The notes beneath the pieces were generated by a model. The model saw nothing but the letters and a program-made list of their open reading frames with translations. It had not been told where the DNA came from and made no database searches. From QHXW01 sp035297145 (lineage in GTDB: Bacteria; Acidobacteriota; Terriglobia; Bryobacterales; Bryobacteraceae): DNA of 64,000 bases. Both the position numbers and the translations under genes were made by a program. Numbering within the stretch: position 1 is the first letter of the stretch; every line of letters begins with the position of its first letter. Shown here piece after piece: positions 24,268-31,435 of the stretch. The stretch lies in NCBI GenBank assembly GCA_035297145.1, contig DATGZN010000096.1, positions 3,532 through 67,531 of the forward strand, given 5' to 3'.

Positions 24268-25722
24268 ATGTCTATGTTAGCCGCAGTCAAAACGCCTCTT
24301 TATTTGAAACTAGCCCGTTCGCTCGAGGAGCAGATGAGCCGGGGAGTCCTGCGTCCGGGAGACCGGCTGCCCTCGGTGCGGGCATTCAGCCGGCAGCAAG
24401 ACGTGAGCATTTCGACGGTGCTGGAAGCCTACATCTGGCTGGAGAACCGCGGGGCCATTGAGTCCCGGCCGAAATCGGGGTTCTTTGTGCGTGTGCCTTT
24501 CGCTAAATCGGTTCCCGAACCGCGGTTCCAGACGCCGGCGCCCAAGCCTGCAAATTTCAGCGCGAGCGCGATCGTGACCGAGGTGATGCGATGCGCGAAT
24601 CGTCCTGGCAGCGTACCGTTGGGCAGCGCGCTACCCGATCCGCAACTGATGCCCAATGCCAAGCTCAACGAGATTTTGCGGCGCATTATCCGTCGGCATC
24701 CGATGCACAGCGCGCAATACAACTTTCCTCCGGGAATCGAAAGTTTGCGTCGCCAGATTGCGCGGCGTGCGCTGGCTTATGGGTGCAGCCTCCCACCTTC
24801 GGAGATCGTCATCACCAGTGGAGCCATGGAGGCACTCAACCTGGCCTTGCGAGTCGTGGCACGGCCAGGGGACCTGGTGGCAGTGGAAAGCCCGACCTAT
24901 TTCGGCGTGCTCGACGCGATTCAGTCGCTGGGCTTGCGCGCCATTGAAATTCCCACGCATCCCCGCGAAGGGATGAGCCTGGAACTGCTGGAGCGCGCTA
25001 TTCGGAAGCACCGAATAAAGGCCTGCATGACGATGACCAACGGCCACAACCCGCTCGGCTATGTGCTCTCGGACGACTATAAGAGGGAGTTGGCGGAGTT
25101 AACCGCGAAGTACGATGTCGCGCTGATTGAAGATAATCTTTATGGCGACCTGGCATACGGCCCGCGGCCGCCGAAACTGGCAAAGGCTTTCGACCAAAAA
25201 GGCAATGTACTGGCTTGTGCGTCCATTTCCAAAGTGCTGTCGCCAGGTTTCCGGCTGGGCTGGATTCACGCAGGGCGCTACCAAGCAGAACTGGAACGGC
25301 TGAAGTTCATCAGCACCGTGGCGGCAGGGTCGTTGCCGCAACTGGTGGCGGCCGAGTATCTCGAAACCGGCGGTTTCGATCGCTACCTTGTGAGGCTACG
25401 GATTGCGTTTGCCGAGCAGGTGCGCATGGTGAGCCAGGCTGTAGCGAAGTATTTTCCGGAGGGAACGCGCATCACGCGCCCCGGCGCCGGATACCTGCTG
25501 TGGGTCGAGATGCCAAAGAAGATCGACGCGCTGAAACTATTCCGGGCGGCGCTGGACGCCAACATCGGCATTGTGCCCGGCCCGATCTTTTCAACGACAG
25601 GAAGATTTAGTAACTGCATACGGCTCAGTTGCGGGTACCGGTGGTCGGATACGATTGACCGGGCGCTGGTGACACTGGGGCGGGCTTGCGACGAGATTGG
25701 GAGGCAGGGGACAAGTGGGTGA
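24268..25722 (+). CDS. MocR-type regulator: GntR DNA-binding domain fused to aminotransferase fold
   Basis: From the ATG at 24268 the protein has 484 residues. An in-frame ATG at 24229 falls between the operator repeats and is less likely. Residues 1-75 form the GntR winged helix (YLKLARSLEEQMSRGVLRPGDRLPSVRAFSRQQDVSISTVLEAYIWLENRG). The rest is a class I PLP fold with the SISKVLSPGFRLGW motif; Lys322 is the PLP-binding residue. These proteins sense an amino-acid- or vitamin-related ligand. The last 44 codons recur downstream of brnTA at 26373. Confidence 0.92.
   Translation: MSMLAAVKTPLYLKLARSLEEQMSRGVLRPGDRLPSVRAFSRQQDVSISTVLEAYIWLENRGAIESRPKSGFFVRVPFAKSVPEPRFQTPAPKPANFSASAIVTEVMRCANRPGSVPLGSALPDPQLMPNAKLNEILRRIIRRHPMHSAQYNFPPGIESLRRQIARRALAYGCSLPPSEIVITSGAMEALNLALRVVARPGDLVAVESPTYFGVLDAIQSLGLRAIEIPTHPREGMSLELLERAIRKHRIKACMTMTNGHNPLGYVLSDDYKRELAELTAKYDVALIEDNLYGDLAYGPRPPKLAKAFDQKGNVLACASISKVLSPGFRLGWIHAGRYQAELERLKFISTVAAGSLPQLVAAEYLETGGFDRYLVRLRIAFAEQVRMVSQAVAKYFPEGTRITRPGAGYLLWVEMPKKIDALKLFRAALDANIGIVPGPIFSTTGRFSNCIRLSCGYRWSDTIDRALVTLGRACDEIGRQGTSG
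25579..25710. repeat. Direct repeat A: 3' end of the MocR gene
   Basis: The 132 bases coding for PGPIFSTTGRFSN through the end of the gene match 26373-26495 at roughly 85-90% by eye, with a 9-base gap in the second copy. Both copies end at the same GAGGCAGGGG. The brnTA pair lies between them. Confidence 0.8.
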
Positions 25723-25735
25723 GAACGTTGACAAC

Positions 25736-25743
25736 GTATATAC
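25736..25743. promoter_or_regulatory. Candidate brnT operator GTATATAC
   Basis: An 8-bp perfect palindrome lies 12 bases before the brnT start, in the leader after TTGACA. BrnTA modules are autoregulated at such sites. The match is short. Confidence 0.3.
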
Positions 25744-25755
25744 ACTAACGAAAGA

Positions 25756-26043
25756 ATGGATGAAGCTTCTGGCGTCGCCTTCGACTGGGATGCAGAGAAC
25801 ACTCGGCATCTGAGGCGGCATCGAGTGACGCCGAAGGAATTCGAAGAACTCATGACTGGCGATCCGCTGTACAGGGAATACCAACCGTCAAACCGCGAGG
25901 AACGATACAAGGTCCTAGGCGCAACCAAAGCTGGCCGCGTCTTGATTGCGGTATTCACGTTGAGAGAGGGCCGGGTTCGGGCCATTACGGCGTATGCGGC
26001 TGGCCGAGCCTATCAGAAGCTGTACTGGGAGTCGGCGTTATGA
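25756..26043 (+). CDS. brnT: BrnT-family toxin
   Basis: The 95-residue RelE-fold ribonuclease has FDWDAENTRHLRRHRVTPKEFEELM, the BrnT opening, then ERYKVLGATKAGRVLIAVFTLREGRVRAITAYAAGRAYQKLY with the conserved Arg residues. It should cleave RNA unless bound by the antitoxin. Its stop overlaps the antitoxin start by 4 bases, toxin first, as in known brnTA modules. Confidence 0.9.
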   Translation: MDEASGVAFDWDAENTRHLRRHRVTPKEFEELMTGDPLYREYQPSNREERYKVLGATKAGRVLIAVFTLREGRVRAITAYAAGRAYQKLYWESAL

Positions 26044-26339
26044 ACGAGAGGCGTGTCCTACCTGCCTTTAAATCAGAAGCCGAAGAGGCGGAATGGTGGT
26101 ACAAAAACCGCGCGCGGCTCGACAGGGACATTGTGACAAGTGCGAAGAGCGGCAAGTTGAGGCGGCTGACTCGTGAGAAATTGAAGGAGCGCTTGGCAGC
26201 TTCGAAGTCGCGGGTCGTTTCCATCCGATTGCCGGAGGATGATATTGAACTTGCGCGCCGCCAGGCGGAGCAAAAGGGTCTTCCGTACCAGACGTACATC
26301 AAATCCGTCTTACACCAAGCATTGCGGCAAGCTAAGTAG
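26040..26339 (+). CDS. BrnA/CopG-like antitoxin
   Basis: The 99-residue protein has a charged N-terminus for toxin binding (PAFKSEAEEAEWWYKNRARLDRDI) and a C-terminal ribbon-helix-helix: SRVVSIRLPEDDIELARRQAEQKGLPYQTYIKSVLHQAL. The order matches BrnA-type and CopG-type antitoxins. It should neutralise BrnT and repress the operon. Confidence 0.85.
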   Translation: MNERRVLPAFKSEAEEAEWWYKNRARLDRDIVTSAKSGKLRRLTREKLKERLAASKSRVVSIRLPEDDIELARRQAEQKGLPYQTYIKSVLHQALRQAK

Positions 26340-26372
26340 TGAAAACGCCCGGACGGGCACGAGCGCGGTCTT

Positions 26373-26498
26373 GGGCCCATCTTTTCGACCACAGGAAGGT
26401 TCAGCAATTGCATCCGGCTGAGTTGCGGGTATCGTTGGTCGGATACGATTGAGCGGGCGCTGGGGCGGGCTTGTGACGAGATTGGGAGGCAGGGGTAG
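26373..26498 (+). pseudogene. Second copy of the MocR gene 3' end (fragment)
   Basis: This stretch still reads IFSTTGRFSNCIRLSCGYRWSDTIERALGRACDEIGRQG and stops at TAG, in frame with the aminotransferase domain, but lacks everything upstream. It differs from the intact gene's end by scattered substitutions and a 9-base deletion, so the duplication is old. It may be the original gene end displaced when brnTA inserted, or the last trace of a tandem paralogue. Confidence 0.7.
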
Positions 26499-26682
26499 CT
26501 ACCTCAGGGGAACAGAATGGGCAAAAAACGGGTGGTCCGGTTCCTGGGTTTTCGCTCCCAATTGACGATTTCGGCGAAGGAGAAGGCTAATTCGGAAGGA
26601 AACCCTAACGCCTTCAGGTTCTTGAGTCAGCGGAAGTTTGGTGTGTAGTGTAAACTCACTGACTGTCTAGTGGCTAAGACCC
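26499..26682. other. Intergenic stretch, nothing recognised
   Basis: This AT-richer leader lies before the VWFA gene. I see no clear promoter pair, hairpin or small ORF in it. Confidence 0.45.
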
Positions 26683-27696
26683 ATGAAGCAGTGCTTTGTA
26701 GTGTGGATCGGCTTTCTCGCCGCCGCGGCCTGGGCACAGGATGGGAGGCCCACATTCCGCGCAACCTCGGAACTGGTACTTGTCGATGTACAAGTGATCC
26801 ATAAAAAGACGAATACTGCGTTTGGGGAGCTGCAAGCAAAAGATTTCGACCTGTCCGAAGAGGGTGTGCCACAGAAAATCCTGTTCCTCGGGCGCGACCA
26901 GTTGCCGCTTTCGGTGATCCTTCTGTTCGACCTAACCCGGTCTGAGCGCCGAGTCCTGGGGCATCTGGCTGCGGGCGCGCGAGGTGCCCTGGCACACTTG
27001 AATCCGGAAGACGAGGTCGCCGTGATGGTCTATGCTGCATCTGCGCGACTGATAGACGGCTTCACCCTCGACCGCGAGAGGACCGCCGCCGCAATTGCGC
27101 GGGCCGCAACGATGAAGTCGGACGATGCCGCCTTCTTCAACGAAGCGATGTATCAGGCCGCCGTGCAACTCGAGAACTCAGGCAACCCGTCCGGGCGCCG
27201 AGTCATTCTGTGGCTTACCGATAACCTGCCCAATCTGCCGACGAATTACATGCTCCAGGGGCACGACGAAGGTCTGGGTGGTACGCTTCCACACACGGAG
27301 GAGCAAGCCATTCACAAATTGCACGACTCGAGCACGGTGGTGATGCCGCTGTTGTTAAAGGACCGGCTGTACATCTGGGGTGAATGGATAGTGTCAAACG
27401 ACAGGAGGGAGTACGCCCGCGAGCACCCAAATAGTGAGGATTACCCTCCCGGAGAAGCGCGCAAATACGCCGAGCTAACCGGGGGATTCGCGTTTGAACT
27501 GCGCGGAAAGAAGGTGGAGGACCGACTAGCCGAGGTCATCGACAGCATTCGGACCCGCTACACCATTGGCTACCGGCCCGCGGAAATTAAACCGCCGGGA
27601 ACGTTTTGCCGCTTGAAAGTGGCGCTGGCGCCGGGCGCACCGCTGCGTCCTCAGGAATGGAGGGTGCTGGCGCGAGCCGGTTACTACAGGAGGTAG
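26683..27696 (+). CDS. VWFA-related secreted protein (Acidobacterial type)
   Basis: The 337-residue protein has a signal peptide (MKQCFVVWIGFLAAAAWAQ), then RATSELVLVDVQVIHKKTNTAFGELQAKDFDLSEEGVPQKILFLGRD, the usual opening of the VWFA-related domain that is multiplied in Acidobacteria. The von Willebrand A fold follows with ILLFDLTRSERR at the metal site; Ser-x-Ser is incomplete, so metal binding is uncertain. The late TIGYRPAEIKPPGTFCRLKV closes the domain. It is exported and of unknown function. Confidence 0.88.
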   Translation: MKQCFVVWIGFLAAAAWAQDGRPTFRATSELVLVDVQVIHKKTNTAFGELQAKDFDLSEEGVPQKILFLGRDQLPLSVILLFDLTRSERRVLGHLAAGARGALAHLNPEDEVAVMVYAASARLIDGFTLDRERTAAAIARAATMKSDDAAFFNEAMYQAAVQLENSGNPSGRRVILWLTDNLPNLPTNYMLQGHDEGLGGTLPHTEEQAIHKLHDSSTVVMPLLLKDRLYIWGEWIVSNDRREYAREHPNSEDYPPGEARKYAELTGGFAFELRGKKVEDRLAEVIDSIRTRYTIGYRPAEIKPPGTFCRLKVALAPGAPLRPQEWRVLARAGYYRR

Positions 27697-27778
27697 CGCG
27701 GTACGCCCTCGAAGATCGGCCATGATTGCGGTCACGGAGTTCAGATCAGCATCGATTTAGCCCGGAGCACTACCGGTG

Positions 27779-28819
27779 TCATAGCGTGAGCGTCACTTTC
27801 GTGAGCGTGCGTGGAAGATCGGGATTCAGGCCTTTCTGCGCTGCGAGGCATCCGGCGAGGATCTGGGCCGGAATGATATAGGGAATCGGTGTGTAGAGTT
27901 CCGGCAGGCGTTGCGGGAGGCGGATCACGCGCGTGCCGATTTCGGAGGCGGGCATGTTGCTGGAGTCGGTGATGACCACGGTTTCGGCTTTCAGAGCTTT
28001 TAGTTTCTCAATGGCTTCGCGAACGGGCTTCCAGGTGACGCCGGATGGCGCGAATACGAAGACAGGGAAGCTGGGCTCGACCAGAGCGATAGGGCCGTGG
28101 AGGAAATCGGCCGAGGAGAAACGCTCCGCGACGACGTAGCAGGTCTCCATCAGCTTCAGGGATAATTCGAAGGCATTGGCATAATTGAGGCCGCGGCCCA
28201 TGACGACGCAGTGGTCCATGAATCGATAGCGCTCGGAAAGGGCAGCGATCTCGGATTCCAGGCGCAGCGCGGCAGCCGCACGCTCGGGCAGGCGCGCCAA
28301 GTCGTCGGGGCGAATGCGAGCGCCCAAAGCATACGCCAGCAGGTAGAGCATGAGGACCTGGCCGGTGTAGGTTTTGGTGGCGGCGACACTTTTCTCTTTG
28401 CCGGCATGGACCTGGAAGACGTGCTGCGCGAGTTTCGCCATGGAACTGGAAGCTTCGTTCGTGATACCAACGGTCAGCGCGCCTTGCTTGCGGGCTTCCT
28501 CGAGGATGAGGTTGGTGTCGGTGGATTCGCCGGATTGCGAAATGGCGACGACCAGCGCTTCCCGGAAGTTGACGCGCGTATTGTAGAGCGTATAGATGGA
28601 TGGCGCTGCGAGGGAAACGGGAATGCGGGTGGTGATCTCGAGCAGATATCGGCCGAATAACGCGGCGTTGTCGGAAGTGCCGCGGGCAACCAGCACGATC
28701 AGCGTCGGCCGGCGCTTACCCATGAGCCGCTTGAAACGCTCGACGCGCTTGAGCTCATTGCGCAGCGTGCGCTCCAGGCGCTCGGGCTGTTGGCGAATCT
28801 CTTCGAGCATGCGGGACAT
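27779..28819 (-). CDS. Double-SIS-domain sugar-phosphate isomerase/deaminase-like protein
   Basis: The 346-residue protein has two SIS domains and no glutaminase domain. The first has LVARGTSDNAALFGRYLLE and AISQSGESTDTNLILEEARKQGA; the second has VMGRGLNYANAFELSLKLMETCYVVAERFSSADFLHGPIALV. This matches NagB-II/GlmS-C-like enzymes acting on glucosamine- or galactosamine-6-phosphate. It is cytoplasmic. No GlcNAc-kinase or deacetylase gene is near. Confidence 0.87.
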   Translation of the reverse strand: MSRMLEEIRQQPERLERTLRNELKRVERFKRLMGKRRPTLIVLVARGTSDNAALFGRYLLEITTRIPVSLAAPSIYTLYNTRVNFREALVVAISQSGESTDTNLILEEARKQGALTVGITNEASSSMAKLAQHVFQVHAGKEKSVAATKTYTGQVLMLYLLAYALGARIRPDDLARLPERAAAALRLESEIAALSERYRFMDHCVVMGRGLNYANAFELSLKLMETCYVVAERFSSADFLHGPIALVEPSFPVFVFAPSGVTWKPVREAIEKLKALKAETVVITDSSNMPASEIGTRVIRLPQRLPELYTPIPYIIPAQILAGCLAAQKGLNPDLPRTLTKVTLTL

Positions 28820-28845
28820 GAATTACAGGATAGACGAAACTTCAC

Positions 28846-28868
28846 CGCAGAGGCGCAGAGGCGCGGAG
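28846..28868. repeat. GCAGAGGC short intergenic repeat
   Basis: The region reads (C)CGCAGAGGCGCAGAGGCGCGGAG, two and a half units of an 8-base word, 27 bases before the SIS gene start. I recall such blocks as dispersed intergenic repeats in related genomes. A related block lies at 14446. Confidence 0.45.
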
Positions 28869-28920
28869 AATTCCCGTCCCGGTTGACGGGGGCTCTGGCG
28901 TGATTCACCATGTAAGGTCT

Positions 28921-29217
28921 ATGACTACCCCGCCACAGCAGCCGAAGATTCAGCTTGTCCACACTCCTGAATATCGCGAGGGCTACGCCAACAGCGTGCA
29001 GATTCGCGTGAACCTGTGGGATTTTCTGCTGCTATTCGGCTTGGTGAACCAGACGTCGGCGGATACGGTCAACATCCACAATTTCCAGGGCATTTATGTC
29101 AGCCCGCAACAAGCCAAGGCGCTGCTCAACGTGCTGCAACAGAATGTGAACCAGTACGAGGCGGCGTTTGGGGAAATCAAACTCGAGCCGCGGGCCGGCG
29201 CGGGGTTCGTGCAGTAG
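28921..29217 (+). CDS. DUF3467-family protein
   Basis: From the ATG at 28921 (98 residues) it reads PEYREGYANSVQIRVNLWDFLLLFG and NIHNFQGIYVSPQQAKALLNVLQQNVNQYEAAFGEI, the DUF3467 core. It has no signal peptide and an unknown function. It is followed by the glycosyltransferase gene after 6 bases, so the two probably share a transcript. Confidence 0.88.
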   Translation: MTTPPQQPKIQLVHTPEYREGYANSVQIRVNLWDFLLLFGLVNQTSADTVNIHNFQGIYVSPQQAKALLNVLQQNVNQYEAAFGEIKLEPRAGAGFVQ

Positions 29218-29223
29218 CGGCGC

Positions 29224-30702
29224 ATGACGGTAGTGCCCGCGGGCCGGCGAACCAGCGCACGAAACTTCCTGCTGGTGGGGGCGGCGTTGGCCGCGTTCAT
29301 TTTTGCCAGCCATCTCACATTTTTGAAGGTGCCCTTCTATTGGGATGAACTGGGACAATTTGTCCCGGCGGCGCTCGATATCTTTCAGAAAGGCGCCTGG
29401 GTTCCGCGCTCCACAGTGCCCAATGTGCATCCGCCGGGGGTGATGGCGTACCTGGCGGCGGTGTGGTCGATCACCGGTTACTCAATCGCTATAACGCGGC
29501 TGGCGATGCTCGGTCTCGCGGCCGCGGGTGCTGTGGTTACGCTCCGGCTCGGCACGTGCATGGGACTCTCGGTGGGAGCGGCGACGCTCGGGGCGGGGTT
29601 TCTCTCGGTTTCGCCGCTGTTTTTTTCGCAGTCGATGATGGCGCAGCTCGATATGCCCGCGATGGTGTTCCTGGCGCTGGCGCTCTTGCTGTTCCTCGAA
29701 GAGCGAATCGTGGCGGCGGCGTTGGTTTCGACGGTGCTGGTGATGATGAAGGAGACGGGCATCATCGCACCATTTCTGTTCGGCATGTGGCTGTGGTTTG
29801 AAAAGCGGCGGCGCGAGGCGATGTGGTTTGTTGTTCCGGTGCTGCCGCTCGTGGCGTGGCTCATGGTGCTCGATCGCGCGACCGGGCGTCTGTTCGGTAA
29901 TGCAGCGTTCACCGAATACAACGTCTGGTATCTGTTGCATCCTGTGCGCCTGCCGTTGGCGCTGATGCGGCGCTTGTACTACCTGTTTATTGGGACGGGG
30001 CACTGGATCGGGTCGATCGCGGTGGTTCTGGCGCTTCGACAATCGTTGCTTTTCCGAACGCGCGCTTGGCGGATCGCCGGATTACTGGTAGTGGGGCACG
30101 TGCTTCTGGTGAGCGTTTTGGGAGGGGCTGTGCTGGAGCGTTACCTTTTGCCCGTGCTGCCTATTCTGTATGTCGCATTTGCTGCGGCCCTGTGGCGCTA
30201 CGCTAAGCCATGGCGAATCGCCAGCGCGGCGGCGCTTGGCACGGCTTTGATTGCAGGAAATTTCTTGAACCCGCCCTATCCGTTTCCTTTGGAAAACAAC
30301 CTGGCATTCGTAGATTTCGCGAGGCTTCACGGCGAGGCTGCCGCTTACCTCGAAACACACTATCCGGATGGAACGATCGCGACCATGTTTCCGCTGGCCT
30401 CCGCGCTGCGCCGGCCGGAGTACGGTTATGTGCGGCATCGGCTGCACGTGCGGGAGATCGATGATTTCTCGTCCAGGAATGTGGCCCCGCTGGCGCGCGA
30501 GGATGTGGCAGCGCTCGTGCTCTATTCGACGGCATGGGACCCGATGGGGTTGATGGAGAATCCGGAATGGACTGCATTCATCCAGCGCTATTACGGATAC
30601 GAGGCGCCGGTGAGCCCGGAAGAGATTCGCGTGTTGCTGGGTGCACACCGCGTGGCGCGATGGACACGCCATGGCCAGTGGATCGAGATTTACCAAAGAT
30701 AG
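29224..30702 (+). CDS. GT39/ArnT-like membrane glycosyltransferase
   Basis: The 492-residue integral membrane protein has about 10-12 hydrophobic segments. The first periplasmic loop holds FYWDELGQFVPAALDIFQKGAWVPRSTVPNVHPPG, the acidic motif and HPPG of lipid-linked mannosyl- or aminoarabinose-transferases. It would move a sugar from a polyprenyl phosphate to a periplasmic acceptor; neither is known. The next gene, DUF3142, follows after 10 bases. Confidence 0.83.
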   Translation: MTVVPAGRRTSARNFLLVGAALAAFIFASHLTFLKVPFYWDELGQFVPAALDIFQKGAWVPRSTVPNVHPPGVMAYLAAVWSITGYSIAITRLAMLGLAAAGAVVTLRLGTCMGLSVGAATLGAGFLSVSPLFFSQSMMAQLDMPAMVFLALALLLFLEERIVAAALVSTVLVMMKETGIIAPFLFGMWLWFEKRRREAMWFVVPVLPLVAWLMVLDRATGRLFGNAAFTEYNVWYLLHPVRLPLALMRRLYYLFIGTGHWIGSIAVVLALRQSLLFRTRAWRIAGLLVVGHVLLVSVLGGAVLERYLLPVLPILYVAFAAALWRYAKPWRIASAAALGTALIAGNFLNPPYPFPLENNLAFVDFARLHGEAAAYLETHYPDGTIATMFPLASALRRPEYGYVRHRLHVREIDDFSSRNVAPLAREDVAALVLYSTAWDPMGLMENPEWTAFIQRYYGYEAPVSPEEIRVLLGAHRVARWTRHGQWIEIYQR

Positions 30703-30712
30703 GAGGTTCGCC

Positions 30713-31435
30713 GTGCGTATCGCCGTTATTGTTTTGATCGCCACTGCCATTGCGGCGCTGGCGTACCGGCCACAGCGCGACCCGCTGCCGGAGTTCCCGC
30801 GCATCATGATTTGGGCGTGGGAGCGGCCGGAAAAATTGGACTTCATCGACCCGCGCGAGGCCGGAGTCGCATTTCTGGCGCGCACGGTTACCGTGCGCGG
30901 CGAGATCGTCAATATTCGCCCCCGGATGCAGCCGCTGGTGGTGGCACCGGGGCTGGCGATGATGGCGGTGGTGCGCGTTGAGTCGCAGGATCCACAGCCT
31001 GGTGCGCGGATTGCCGTGGAGCACGCGATTCTGGATGCCACGGAACTCCATGGCGTTCGGGCGCTGCAAATCGACTACGACGCGAAAGCTTCCGAACGGG
31101 ATTTTTATCGTGGCGTAATTCAGGACCTGCGCCGCGTGCTGCCGGCCTCCATGCCGCTCTCGATCACGGCGCTGGCTTCGTGGTGTGAGTATGACGACTG
31201 GATCTCCGGGCTTCCTGTAACGGAGGCTGTGCCGATGCTGTTTCGCATGGGCGCCGAACCCTATCGCGGCGCGGAGCGATTGCGCGAGAGAAAGTGCCAG
31301 TCGAGTGTCGGCATTTCGACCGATGAGCCGCTGGCCGAGCCGCCGCGGGGACGGCGCGTTTACATATTTCATCCGCGAAGCTGGTCGCGCGAAGAATTAC
31401 GCGCTGCGATTCAGGAGGTGCGGCGATGGCAATAA
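30713..31435 (+). CDS. DUF3142-family protein
   Basis: From the GTG at 30713, preceded by AGGAGG 6 bases upstream, the protein has 240 residues. A longer frame would overlap the glycosyltransferase. It begins with a membrane or signal segment (RIAVIVLIATAIAALAY), then FPRIMIWAWERPEKLDFIDPREAGVAFLARTV and LQIDYDAKASERDFYRGVIQDLRRVLP, a TIM-barrel-like pattern. It is of unknown function and overlaps the next gene by 10 bases. Confidence 0.82.
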   Translation: MRIAVIVLIATAIAALAYRPQRDPLPEFPRIMIWAWERPEKLDFIDPREAGVAFLARTVTVRGEIVNIRPRMQPLVVAPGLAMMAVVRVESQDPQPGARIAVEHAILDATELHGVRALQIDYDAKASERDFYRGVIQDLRRVLPASMPLSITALASWCEYDDWISGLPVTEAVPMLFRMGAEPYRGAERLRERKCQSSVGISTDEPLAEPPRGRRVYIFHPRSWSREELRAAIQEVRRWQ

